From assembly GCA_947498415.1 (NCBI GenBank), contig CANMKB010000005.1, forward strand, positions 186,001 through 250,000: a DNA stretch of 64,000 nucleotides, written 5' to 3'. The notes under the pieces were generated by a model, which ran no database searches, had not been told where the DNA came from, and saw only the letters and a program-made list of their open reading frames with translations. The position numbers were made by a program, and so were the translations under genes. Positions 57,161-64,000 of the stretch are shown piece after piece. Origin of the DNA: an uncultured Paracoccaceae bacterium. Its GTDB lineage: Bacteria > Pseudomonadota > Alphaproteobacteria > Rhodobacterales > Rhodobacteraceae. Within the stretch, counting starts at the first letter, position 1, and each line of letters begins with the position of its first letter.

Positions 57161-57559
57161 ATGGCACAAACAATGCAATTCGATCTGGTCAGCCCGGAAC
57201 GTGCGCTTGCGTCTTTGCAAGCCATCGCCGTGCAGATCCCAGGTGCGGATGGCGACTTGACCGCAATGCCGGATCACGCGCCAACCATCACCACGCTGCG
57301 CCCAGGTCTTCTGACCGTGGAAAGCAACGAAGGCACGCAGAGCTATGCTGTGACCGGTGGTTTTGCAGACATCAACGCAGAAGGTACATCTGTACTGGCT
57401 GAAAAAGCCATCCCTGCGAGCGAGATGACTGCGGACGACATGGATGCACTGATCGCTGTCGCGAAGGACGCAGTTTCAACTGCATCTGAAGACAATGTAG
57501 ACGTGGCTGCGAAAAACCTTGCAGACATCGAAGCACTGCGCACCGCGCTGAATATCTGA
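57161..57559 (+). CDS. atpC: F1F0 ATP synthase subunit epsilon
   Basis: Epsilon sits on gamma and restrains ATP hydrolysis. The 132-residue sequence reads [56 protein letters not shown] (the beta-sandwich) and a C-terminal helical part rich in Ala and Asp ([19 protein letters not shown]). AAGGAGG precedes the ATG. Last gene of the operon. Confidence 0.96.
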   Translation: MAQTMQFDLVSPERALASLQAIAVQIPGADGDLTAMPDHAPTITTLRPGLLTVESNEGTQSYAVTGGFADINAEGTSVLAEKAIPASEMTADDMDALIAVAKDAVSTASEDNVDVAAKNLADIEALRTALNI

Positions 57560-57580
57560 TCGTATTCGATCTAGAATTTG

Positions 57581-57615
57581 ACGGGCTCCGCCTTTGCGCG
57601 GGGCCCGTTTTCGTT
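57581..57615 (+). terminator. Rho-independent terminator of the atp operon
   Basis: ACGGGCTCCGC / GCGGGGCCCGT, 11 bp with one G-U pair and a CTTTGC loop, followed by TTTCGTTT, 21 bases after the atpC stop. Confidence 0.88.
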
Positions 57616-57668
57616 TAAGTAGGCATAGAAACATTGTAATGTTTCGGCAGACTTAGGGGACGAAAGTC

Positions 57669-58019
57669 ATGCGCAAGCTAAAGGGACGCACGCTTGGTAT
57701 CGACCAAGGTGAACATCAGCTGTTTTCAGATTTTGAAAACGGTGGGGATATGTGGGTCGGCAGTGGCCCGCGCGAACGCCGTAACAAAATCAAGTTCTCT
57801 GAGGCGTTTCTAAGCGCGCCAGTGGTTCAAGTGTCTCTTTCTCTTTGGGATGTGAGCAATGGCGGTAACATCCGCGCCGATATCGCGGCGGAAAAGGTGA
57901 CAGACAAGGGCTTTGAGCTGGTGTTTCGCACATGGCAAGACACCAAGATTGCCCGTGTGCGCCTTTCCTGGATCGCCTTTGGCGAGATTGATGATGAAGA
58001 CCAGTGGGATGTGGTTTGA
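57669..58019 (+). CDS. H-type lectin domain protein
   Basis: A 116-residue protein that fits the H-type lectin (Helix pomatia agglutinin-like) fold: LGIDQGEHQLFSDFENGGDMWVGSGPRE, then PVVQVSLSLWDVSNGGNIRADI and RVRLSWIAFGEI. The phrase Q-G-x-x-x-x-F-S-D-F-x-x-x-G-x-M-W and the V-x-V-S-L-S-x-x-D strand are the family marks. It has no signal peptide. Similar single-domain proteins occur in the Roseobacter group; sugar specificity and location are unknown. Confidence 0.85.
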   Translation: MRKLKGRTLGIDQGEHQLFSDFENGGDMWVGSGPRERRNKIKFSEAFLSAPVVQVSLSLWDVSNGGNIRADIAAEKVTDKGFELVFRTWQDTKIARVRLSWIAFGEIDDEDQWDVV

Positions 58020-58040
58020 ATTCGCCTCACAGCCTAACAA

Positions 58041-58072
58041 AAAACGCGCCTAGGAAGGCGCGTTTTCTATTT
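58041..58072. terminator. bidirectional terminator between the lectin gene and prs
   Basis: An 11-bp perfect stem AAAACGCGCCT / AGGCGCGTTTT with an AGGA loop (58041-58066), A-rich before and T-rich after, between convergent genes. Confidence 0.88.
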
Positions 58073-58089
58073 CCGGGATCAAGCTCTGA

Positions 58090-59097
58090 TTACTCAAGCA
58101 GACCTTCATAGGCTGGCTCTAGCGTGTCTGTTTCAAACAGTGAAGACACAGACGCGCCGTTCCAGATGTTCATGATCGCATGGGCAAACATGGGTGCTGT
58201 TGGCAGGATGCGAATGTTTGGTGCACCCTGAACTGGGCCTGTCGGCTGAATGGTATCGGTGATCACAAGGCTCTTCATGACAGAGTTGGTCACACGCTCG
58301 ACAGCGGGGCCAGACATGACGCCGTGTGAGATATAGGCGTGCACCTCTGTCGCGCCATGTTCCAACAGCACTTCAGCCGCCTTACACAGGGTGCCAGCGG
58401 TGTCACACATGTCGTCAACGATGATACATTTCTTGTTGGTCACATCACCGATGACAGTCATCTCTGCGACTTCACCAGGCTTTTCGCGACGTTTGTCGAC
58501 GATAGACAGCGGCGCGTTGATCCGTTTGGCAAGCTCACGCGCTCGCGCAACACCACCCACATCGGGGGATACCACCATGATGTCATCCATGTTGCCTTTG
58601 AACTGTTGTTTGATGTCCAAAGCAAAGATCGGTGACGCGTAAAGGTTGTCAACCGGAATATCAAAGAACCCTTGGATCTGCGCCGCGTGCAAATCCATGG
58701 TGAGAACACGTTCAACACCTGCTTCGACCAACATGTTGGCCACCAGCTTGGCAGAAATCGGTGTACGGGCCTTGGCGCGGCGATCCTGACGGGCGTAGCC
58801 GAAGTAAGGGATCACAGCGGTGATGCGCTTAGCAGAAGACCGACGCAGGGCGTCGGCCATAATCAGAAGTTCCATCAAGTTGTCGTTCGCCGGATTGGAC
58901 GTCGGCTGAATGATAAACATGTCCTCACCGCGGACATTTTCAAACACTTCGACGAAGATTTCGCCATCGTTAAAGCGTTCGACGCGGGCATCAACCAGAC
59001 CCAAATTGCGATGCATGGTCATGCGTCGCGCAATGGCGTTGGCCAACGGTTTGTTGGCGTTACCCGTAATAAGTTTCGGTTCCATGGTGCTTGGCAT
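58090..59097 (-). CDS. prs: ribose-phosphate pyrophosphokinase (PRPP synthase)
   Basis: Makes PRPP from ribose-5-phosphate and ATP for nucleotide, His and Trp synthesis. The 335-residue protein has [42 protein letters not shown] (in part), the ATP-site [35 protein letters not shown] and the PRPP loop [14 protein letters not shown]. The Cys in place of the common Ile/Val in [10 protein letters not shown] is mildly unusual. A TTG/ATG extension runs to 59172; GGGGA suits ATG 59097 (MPSTMEPKL). ATG 59085 is a fallback. Confidence 0.96.
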   Translation of the reverse strand: MPSTMEPKLITGNANKPLANAIARRMTMHRNLGLVDARVERFNDGEIFVEVFENVRGEDMFIIQPTSNPANDNLMELLIMADALRRSSAKRITAVIPYFGYARQDRRAKARTPISAKLVANMLVEAGVERVLTMDLHAAQIQGFFDIPVDNLYASPIFALDIKQQFKGNMDDIMVVSPDVGGVARARELAKRINAPLSIVDKRREKPGEVAEMTVIGDVTNKKCIIVDDMCDTAGTLCKAAEVLLEHGATEVHAYISHGVMSGPAVERVTNSVMKSLVITDTIQPTGPVQGAPNIRILPTAPMFAHAIMNIWNGASVSSLFETDTLEPAYEGLLE

Positions 59098-59199
59098 GAG
59101 CGCTATCCCCAAGTCGCAGATGACAGATTCGTGACGTTGCGCATCGCTTAACACGGCGCTACCAATTGGCAAAGCAATGCATTGTCCCAGGAGCCGTTA

Positions 59200-59799
59200 A
59201 TGACGCAAATTAATTATTATTTCTCGACTCTCTCTCCGTTCAGCTATCTGGCCGGGAACCGTCTTGAGAACGTTGCCGCAAAACACGAAGTTTCGATTGA
59301 GTATAAGCCCGTCGACATTTTGGGGTTGTTTTCACGCACAGGTGGAAAACCGCCAAAGGAGCGTCATCCAAGCCGCAATGAACTGCGGGCGCAGGAATTG
59401 CAGCGGCAGTCAACGAAACTTGGGATGCCCCTGAATTTGCAACCAGCTCATTGGCCGACCAATGCAGCACCGTCTTCCTACGCTATTATCGCAGCGCAAA
59501 AAGCAGGAGGAGGTGACATAGGGAAGCTCGCGCAAAGCTTCTTGCGCGCCTGCTGGGCCGAAGAAAAAGACATCGCACAGGATGATGTCGTCAGAGCGTG
59601 CCTGACCGCGGCTGGCTTTGATGCCTCGCTTGCCGACAGCGGTTTGCTGGTTGGGGCAGAGACTTATGCGCGAAATCTGGATGATGCCGTAGCGTCAGGC
59701 GTGTTTGGGGCACCATTCTATGTATTAGAGGATGGAACCCGTTTTTGGGGGCAGGATCGGATTGAAGATATCGATCTGTATTTATCTGGAAAGTTGTAA
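59200..59799 (+). CDS. 2-hydroxychromene-2-carboxylate isomerase / DsbA-family protein
   Basis: A 199-residue thioredoxin-fold protein of the HCCA isomerase (kappa-GST-like) branch: INYYFSTLSPFSYLAGNRL, the S-P-F-S-Y start replacing CxxC with a serine-type glutathione site, VSIEYKPVDILGLFSRTGGKPPKERHPSR, then FLRACWAEEKDIAQDDVV and GVFGAPFYVLEDGTRFWGQDRIEDI (in part). The F-G-A-P-x-F/Y and W-G-Q-D-R blocks are family marks. AGGAG before ATG 59200 sets the start. It precedes the alpha/beta hydrolase by 3 bp; the pair may act on aromatic or glutathione-linked compounds. Confidence 0.9.
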   Translation: MTQINYYFSTLSPFSYLAGNRLENVAAKHEVSIEYKPVDILGLFSRTGGKPPKERHPSRNELRAQELQRQSTKLGMPLNLQPAHWPTNAAPSSYAIIAAQKAGGGDIGKLAQSFLRACWAEEKDIAQDDVVRACLTAAGFDASLADSGLLVGAETYARNLDDAVASGVFGAPFYVLEDGTRFWGQDRIEDIDLYLSGKL

Positions 59800-59802
59800 C
59801 AC

Positions 59803-60579
59803 GTGAAAACATACTGGCGCGAATTAGGGCAGGGACCAACAAAATGTTTGGCGTTGCATTGTTCGTTGGCCCATTCTGGCGCATGGCGCGGCGTGGGCGA
59901 AGCGTTGCAGACCAAGGCAACCCTATTTGCGCCAGACTTTCCCGGACACGGGAAAAACACCGATGCGCCAGATGCTTTCAATCACGTTGATCAAGCCATC
60001 GCCATTGCCGCCCAAGGATTGCACGAGCCGGTTGATATCGTGGCCCATAGCTTTGGCGCCTATATTGCCCTGCGCTTGGCGATCCAATTTCCCGATAAAA
60101 TAAAAAGCCTATCTCTTTATGAACCGGTCTTTATGGCTGCGGTTCGTGACAGCGCACCAGGGCTGCATGCCCAGAACGCCCGAGAGATGGGCGAAATCAC
60201 AGCGGCGATCGCAGAGGGAAATCGTGCCAAGGCGGCTCGGTTGTTTATGGATATTTGGGGGGATGGCAGCGATTGGGATGCGCAAGCGCCCGAGGCAAAA
60301 GACTATTTTAAGGCCCGCATCACACAGCCCTGCGTTATTCAGCCGTGGGTATCAGATGACGCATCAGGAAGCCTTAGTTTGCTGAAACAGGTGAATATGC
60401 CTGTCTTGCTGATGGATGGTGAACATTCCCCGGCCATCATGGCAAAGGTGCAGAACAGTTTAGCAGAGCGTATTCCCAATGCTTCTCGTGCCACGGTTGG
60501 GGGCGCTTCGCATATGGGGATCGTTACACACCCGCAGGAATGTGCAGGCTACATCGCCGCCCACATCGGATTAGATTAG
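59803..60579 (+). CDS. alpha/beta hydrolase
   Basis: A 258-residue esterase-fold protein. The oxyanion region is LALHCSLAHSGAWRGVGEAL, the nucleophile elbow VDIVAHSFGAYIALRLA (GxSxG degenerated to A-H-S-F-G), and the end GGASHMGIVTHP holds the likely catalytic His; the acid is in VLLMDGEHSP. It starts with GTG, 3 bases after the isomerase stop, so the two are translated together. Substrate unknown. The last 4 bases overlap the end of the convergent DUF1489 gene. Confidence 0.9.
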   Translation: MKTYWRELGQGPTKCLALHCSLAHSGAWRGVGEALQTKATLFAPDFPGHGKNTDAPDAFNHVDQAIAIAAQGLHEPVDIVAHSFGAYIALRLAIQFPDKIKSLSLYEPVFMAAVRDSAPGLHAQNAREMGEITAAIAEGNRAKAARLFMDIWGDGSDWDAQAPEAKDYFKARITQPCVIQPWVSDDASGSLSLLKQVNMPVLLMDGEHSPAIMAKVQNSLAERIPNASRATVGGASHMGIVTHPQECAGYIAAHIGLD

Positions 60580-61001
60580 AGCAAACCGATTTCAGCCAAG
60601 GCACTTGCCAGCTCGGTGGGCAAAGGCTCTTCGCTCTCGCGACCCTTTGGCAAATCGGGCGGTGAATCTTCGAGTTTAAGGTAGCGCCAACCCTGGAAGG
60701 GGCGACGCAACGTGGCTTGTGTTCGGATCAATTCCGGTTCAAGCACAATGGCACATCGGCGAATACCATCTGCGCCAATCACCTCTTCAAAGCCTTTGAT
60801 GCGTTGCCTTGCTTGGATGGACCCCTTAATGACCCAGTACATTGAGCCACCCAAGAGAATCTCTGTCTCGCGCTTAGGCCACATACGGGTGACATGACGT
60901 GAACAACCATCGGGATGATCAGATCGTCTAAGATGTTGCCAGGCTTCAAGCCCCTCTACAGTTTCGGTTCCGACGCTGAGTTTCACAAGATTTATGGTCA
61001 T
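60576..61001 (-). CDS. DUF1489 family protein
   Basis: A 141-residue cytoplasmic protein typical of alphaproteobacteria: NLVKLSVGTETVEGLEAWQ, HVTRMWPKRETEILLGGSMYWVIKGSI, QARQRIKGFEEVIGADGIRRC, IVLEPELIRTQATLRRPFQGWRYLK (each read in parts). The G-S-x-Y-W-V-I-K-G-x-x-x-x-R-Q and P-R-R-P-F-Q-G-W-R-Y motifs define the family, whose function is unknown. The longer frame starts at 61019, but the homologous start is MTINLVKLSVG at 61001. Confidence 0.88.
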   Translation of the reverse strand: MTINLVKLSVGTETVEGLEAWQHLRRSDHPDGCSRHVTRMWPKRETEILLGGSMYWVIKGSIQARQRIKGFEEVIGADGIRRCAIVLEPELIRTQATLRRPFQGWRYLKLEDSPPDLPKGRESEEPLPTELASALAEIGLL

Positions 61002-61070
61002 CAGGTCACTTTCATACAAGTTATTGTGTTTTGGGTGGTTGCCCGAAAGGTAAAGCTCCGTTAATCATAG

Positions 61071-61087
61071 AGCCCCAAGAGGGGCTT
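61071..61087 (+). other. small GC hairpin in the nrdJ leader
   Basis: AGCCCC-AAGA-GGGGCT followed by TTC lies about 60 bases before nrdJ. With only three T residues after it, it may be a weak terminator or leader stem. No cobalamin-riboswitch features are seen here. Confidence 0.35.
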
Positions 61088-61145
61088 TCAAGGCCCTACC
61101 AAACCTGCCAATATTATAAAAACTGTCCAAAAGCTGAGGGAAATG

Positions 61146-63428
61146 ATGAGTCGTTTTGCTGCCCCAATCGCCGAATCAATCTGGGATATGAAATACCGCT
61201 TTAAAGAAGCGGACGGTACGCCGATTGATGAAACGGTCGAAGACAGCTGGCGCCGCATTGCCCGCGATTTGGCCAAAGTCGAAAAGAACCCAGCGGATTG
61301 GGAAGATAAATTCTACGCTGCGCTGGAAGATTTCAAATATTTGCCAGCCGGCCGCATCACCGCAGGTGCGGGCACCGCACGCAAAGTGACCCTGTTTAAC
61401 TGCTTTGTTATGGGCACCATTCCTGACAGCATGTCCGGCATTTTTGACATGTTGAAAGAGGCCGCGCTCACTATGCAGCAGGGCGGGGGTATTGGTTACG
61501 ACTTCTCTACCATTCGTCCCAAAGGCTCTGACGTCAAAGGCGTTGCGGCGGATGCCTCTGGCCCATTGTCCTTTATGGATGTTTGGGATGCCATGTGCCG
61601 CACCATCATGTCTGCGGGGTCTCGCCGTGGTGCGATGATGGCGACCATGCGTTGCGATCACCCAGATATCGAACATTTCATTACCGCCAAATCTGACCCA
61701 GCCCGCCTGCGCATGTTCAACATGTCGGTTCTGGTGACAGACGCGTTTATGGAAGCTGTAAAATCCGATGGCTCTTGGGAGCTGGAGTTTGACGGCAAAG
61801 TTTATAAAACCGTCAACGCCCGTGATCTGTGGAACAAGATCATGCAGAACACCTATGATCAGGCAGAGCCGGGCGTGATCTTTATCGATCGCATCAATAC
61901 ATCAAACAACCTGAACTACTGCGAGACCATCGCAGCCACCAACCCGTGCGGAGAGCAACCTTTGCCGCCGTATGGCGCGTGCCTACTGGGTTCGATCAAC
62001 CTTGCCCGTCTGGTGTCAGCACCATTCGAAGCCAAGGCAAAGCTTGACGAAGCCGCGCTGACCGATCTGGTGAAAACCGCTGTTCGCATGATGGATAACG
62101 TGGTGGATGCCTCGAACTTCCCACTGCCAGAGCAAGCTCAAGAAGCACAGAACAAACGCCGCATTGGTCTTGGTGTCACCGGCCTTGCGGATGCGTTGCT
62201 GATGCTTGGTCTGAAATACGGCACGGTCGAAGCTGCAGCACAAACCGAAGCTTGGATGAAAGCCATCGCGCATGCGTCCTACAAGGCCTCAGTTGACCTG
62301 GCGAAAGAAAAGGGTGCGTTCCCGCTGTTTGACAAAGACAAATACGTCAATGGTGGCATGGTTCAGCATCTTGATGATGACCTGAAAGCTGAAATCGCAG
62401 AGCATGGCATTCGCAATGCGTTGCTGACCTCTATTGCGCCAACCGGCACCATCAGCCTCTATGCTGGCAACGTGTCTTCCGGCATCGAGCCTGTATTTGC
62501 ATATGCCTACACCCGTAAGGTTTTGCAAAAAGACGGCTCTCGAACCGAAGAAGAAGTCGTTGATTACGCTGTGAAATTGTGGCGTGAGAAATTTGGTGAC
62601 ACCGAGTTGCCAGATTACTTTGTAAACGCCCAAACACTGGCACCGCTGGATCACGTACGGATGCAGGCTGCGGCGCAGAAGTGGATCGACAGCTCGATTT
62701 CTAAGACCATTAACTGCCCAGAAGACATCAGCTTTGACGCATTCAAAGATGTTTACATGGAAGCATGGGACACCGGTTGCAAAGGCTGCACGACCTATCG
62801 TCCAAACGACATCACAGGTTCTGTTCTGACCGTATCTGAAAGCAAAGATCAGGCACCGGGTGAAGACCCAGCGGACAATGTCGTTGAAACCGGCGAAGTC
62901 ATCTATATGTCCGAGCCTCTGGATCGCCCGCAGTCCCTCGAAGGAGCGACCTATAAGCTGAAGTGGCATGACAGCGAACACGCGATTTACCTGACGGTGA
63001 ACGATGTCGTCGTGAATGGCCATCGTCGCCCGTTTGAGGTGTTCATCAACTCCAAAAACATGGAACACTACGCCTGGACACTGGCCCTGACACGCATGAT
63101 CTCGGCGGTGTTCCGTCGCGGCGGTGATGTTTCTTTTGTCGTAGAAGAGCTGAAAGCCGTATTTGACCCACGCGGTGGTGCTTGGATGGATGGCAAATAC
63201 ATCCCATCCATTTTGGCCGCGATCGGTGGCGTTATTGAAAAGCACATGATCGCGATTGGCTTTATCGAAGGCGAGGGCATGGGCCTAAAAGCAGACCCGC
63301 ACGCCGAAGCCATGGTTGTCGGCGAAGCCCCCAAGGGCAAAGCCTGCCCATCTTGCGGTGAATATTCGCTGAACATGGTCGAAGGCTGCATGACCTGCGC
63401 AAGCTGCGGCCATAGTAAATGTGGCTAA
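61146..63428 (+). CDS. nrdJ: adenosylcobalamin-dependent (class II) ribonucleotide reductase
   Basis: NrdJ makes deoxyribonucleotides with B12, with or without oxygen. The 760-residue protein is the short alphaproteobacterial type. It has the N-terminal FAAPIAESIWDMKYRFKEADG, GRITAGAGTARKVTLFNCFVMG, QQGGGIGYDFSTIRPKG, the NPCGEQPLPPYGAC active site (N-P-C-G-E), IAPTGTISLYAGNVSSGIEP, a C-terminal TSCPD region (YKLKWHDSEHAIYLTVND) and a final zinc ribbon CPSCGEYSLNMVEGCMTCASCGHSKCG (in part). ATG 61143 also fits, but GAGGG suits 61146 better. A strong terminator lies about 100 bases downstream. Confidence 0.96.
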   Translation: MSRFAAPIAESIWDMKYRFKEADGTPIDETVEDSWRRIARDLAKVEKNPADWEDKFYAALEDFKYLPAGRITAGAGTARKVTLFNCFVMGTIPDSMSGIFDMLKEAALTMQQGGGIGYDFSTIRPKGSDVKGVAADASGPLSFMDVWDAMCRTIMSAGSRRGAMMATMRCDHPDIEHFITAKSDPARLRMFNMSVLVTDAFMEAVKSDGSWELEFDGKVYKTVNARDLWNKIMQNTYDQAEPGVIFIDRINTSNNLNYCETIAATNPCGEQPLPPYGACLLGSINLARLVSAPFEAKAKLDEAALTDLVKTAVRMMDNVVDASNFPLPEQAQEAQNKRRIGLGVTGLADALLMLGLKYGTVEAAAQTEAWMKAIAHASYKASVDLAKEKGAFPLFDKDKYVNGGMVQHLDDDLKAEIAEHGIRNALLTSIAPTGTISLYAGNVSSGIEPVFAYAYTRKVLQKDGSRTEEEVVDYAVKLWREKFGDTELPDYFVNAQTLAPLDHVRMQAAAQKWIDSSISKTINCPEDISFDAFKDVYMEAWDTGCKGCTTYRPNDITGSVLTVSESKDQAPGEDPADNVVETGEVIYMSEPLDRPQSLEGATYKLKWHDSEHAIYLTVNDVVVNGHRRPFEVFINSKNMEHYAWTLALTRMISAVFRRGGDVSFVVEELKAVFDPRGGAWMDGKYIPSILAAIGGVIEKHMIAIGFIEGEGMGLKADPHAEAMVVGEAPKGKACPSCGEYSLNMVEGCMTCASCGHSKCG

Positions 63429-63452
63429 GTGCCATTGGTTTTAATGTCGATT

Positions 63453-63490
63453 ACACCATAGGCTTTCCGAAATTCACACCATAGGTTTTC
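63453..63490. repeat. imperfect direct repeat of a 15-mer
   Basis: ACACCATAGGCTTTC (63453-63467) and ACACCATAGGTTTTC (63476-63490) differ at one base and start 23 bp apart, about two helical turns. They lie between nrdJ and its terminator. Confidence 0.5.
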
Positions 63491-63524
63491 TGGATTGCCA
63501 AATTTGAAGGCGATCTGGACAACG

Positions 63525-63560
63525 AAAAAGGCGCAGGAAAGAACCTGCGCCTTTTCTTTG
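63525..63560. terminator. strong terminator downstream of nrdJ
   Basis: A 12-bp perfect stem AAAAGGCGCAGG / CCTGCGCCTTTT with loop AAAGAA (63526-63555), then CTTTG. Usable in both directions, between nrdJ and the convergent gene at the edge. Confidence 0.88.
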
Positions 63561-63571
63561 TTCCGAGTGTT

Positions 63572-64000
63572 TTATTTTAGAACGTTTTCAACCTCTTCAC
63601 GAGAATACACACTCCCATACCTAAGATCATGAGCTGAAATTGGCTCGACGTTGGATTGGCGCAATTTGCGAATAGCCGTTCGCGAAGTGCCTCCGAATTC
63701 TAGAGCGAGCGTCTTGGGTGTTAGAAATCGCGAATGAAATGTGTCTTCATCATCTGGTGTAAAGTAAATCTGGCGCTTTTTGGTGATGGGGTTTGTTAGG
63801 ACCGAAGTTTGGACATGACCATCACCGATCATGAGTTTCAGTTTCGACGGCTGATGAATACCAACGGATTTGGCGAACATCTCAATGCTTTTGGCTTCAA
63901 GTAAGGTGGGGCGAAGCACGGCGGCCACGTCATCATGATAAACGTGTATAGACTTGTAGCCTTCCCACCCCATTCTGTTTCCGACGCGCCTGATTTCTCC
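63572..64000 (-). CDS. unknown protein, 5' end beyond the window (C-terminal part seen)
   Basis: The frame stays open to the right edge, so the first Met at 63973 is probably internal. The visible 140 or so residues have no recognised family. The stretch FLTPKTLALEFGGTSRTAIRKLRQSNVEPIS followed by YGSVYSREEVENVLK looks like a helix-turn-helix pair of the kind that reads a target, and ITKKRQIYFTPDDEDTFHSRFLT resembles the linker before it. Codon use is more A+T rich than in the neighbours. It could be a DNA-binding accessory protein, for example of a mobile or phage region that begins here, but nothing more can be said. Confidence 0.5.
   Translation of the reverse strand, partial: GEIRRVGNRMGWEGYKSIHVYHDDVAAVLRPTLLEAKSIEMFAKSVGIHQPSKLKLMIGDGHVQTSVLTNPITKKRQIYFTPDDEDTFHSRFLTPKTLALEFGGTSRTAIRKLRQSNVEPISAHDLRYGSVYSREEVENVLK

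Noticed and set aside
61002..61145. Cobalamin riboswitch before the B12-dependent nrdJ
   Set aside because: Only about 140 bases and no B12-box-like motif; just one small hairpin.
62289..63245. 318-codon open frame antisense to nrdJ
   Set aside because: Same reason: opposite to a certain gene with biased codons.

Overview
The window looks like chromosomal sequence of a marine alphaproteobacterium of the Roseobacter group (Rhodobacteraceae). I infer this from protein families typical of that group: short NrdJ with a TSCPD tail, class I LysRS, Hint-domain protein, H-type lectin, DUF1489, DUF2125, and an F1-only atpHAGDC operon. GC-rich coding, many GTG starts and intergenic AGAGTATTT elements fit too. 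I see no rRNA, tRNA, CRISPR array, insertion sequence or prophage. Most of the window is core genome with a few accessory inserts.

Layout. 1-10.6 kb: end of a VOC-fold gene, gcvP, the YbbA/YbbP-type ABC pair divergent from tesA, an MFS permease, a RutR-like TetR regulator, small membrane proteins and dodecin. 10.6-24.1 kb: ettA; an A+T-rich membrane-protein ORFan; a GNAT; nadD; dacB; a complete preQ0/preQ1 operon queC-queD-queE-queF behind a probable preQ1-I riboswitch; a TerB-like protein; lysS; a DUF4864 protein; and a large beta-helix protein. 24.2-29.7 kb: a GAPDH with a GapB-like cofactor site behind a cluster of LacI-type palindromes, a photolyase, and a copA-cueR operon whose MerR-type promoter overlaps the stop codon of the upstream kinase gene.

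29.7-36.7 kb: a signalling group (sulfite-oxidase-fold periplasmic protein, hybrid histidine kinase, divergent LuxR-type response regulator), then an LpxR-like outer-membrane protein, a Hint protein and rpsD with a structured leader. 36.8-44.3 kb: a FAD oxidoreductase / AraC / ABM / methyltransferase cluster, hisC-tyrC, extensin-like, DUF2125 and ChaC-like genes. 44.4-50.2 kb: an ExbB/ZorA-like plus ZorB/MotB-like pair with a very long predicted coiled coil, convergent with clpA. 50.5-64 kb: gloB, a methyltransferase, atpHAGDC, H-type lectin, prs, a DsbA-family isomerase with an alpha/beta hydrolase, DUF1489, nrdJ, and a partial unknown gene at the edge.

The points most worth a second look are the orphan proton-channel pair, the sulfite-oxidase-fold/kinase/regulator group, the palindrome cluster before the GapB-like gene, the alphaproteobacterial preQ1 switch, the SD-masking hairpin before rpsD, and the A+T-rich ORFan. 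Start codons were re-chosen from ribosome-binding sites in many genes; the reasons are given per entry. All family assignments come from reading the sequence and from memory; no database search was run.
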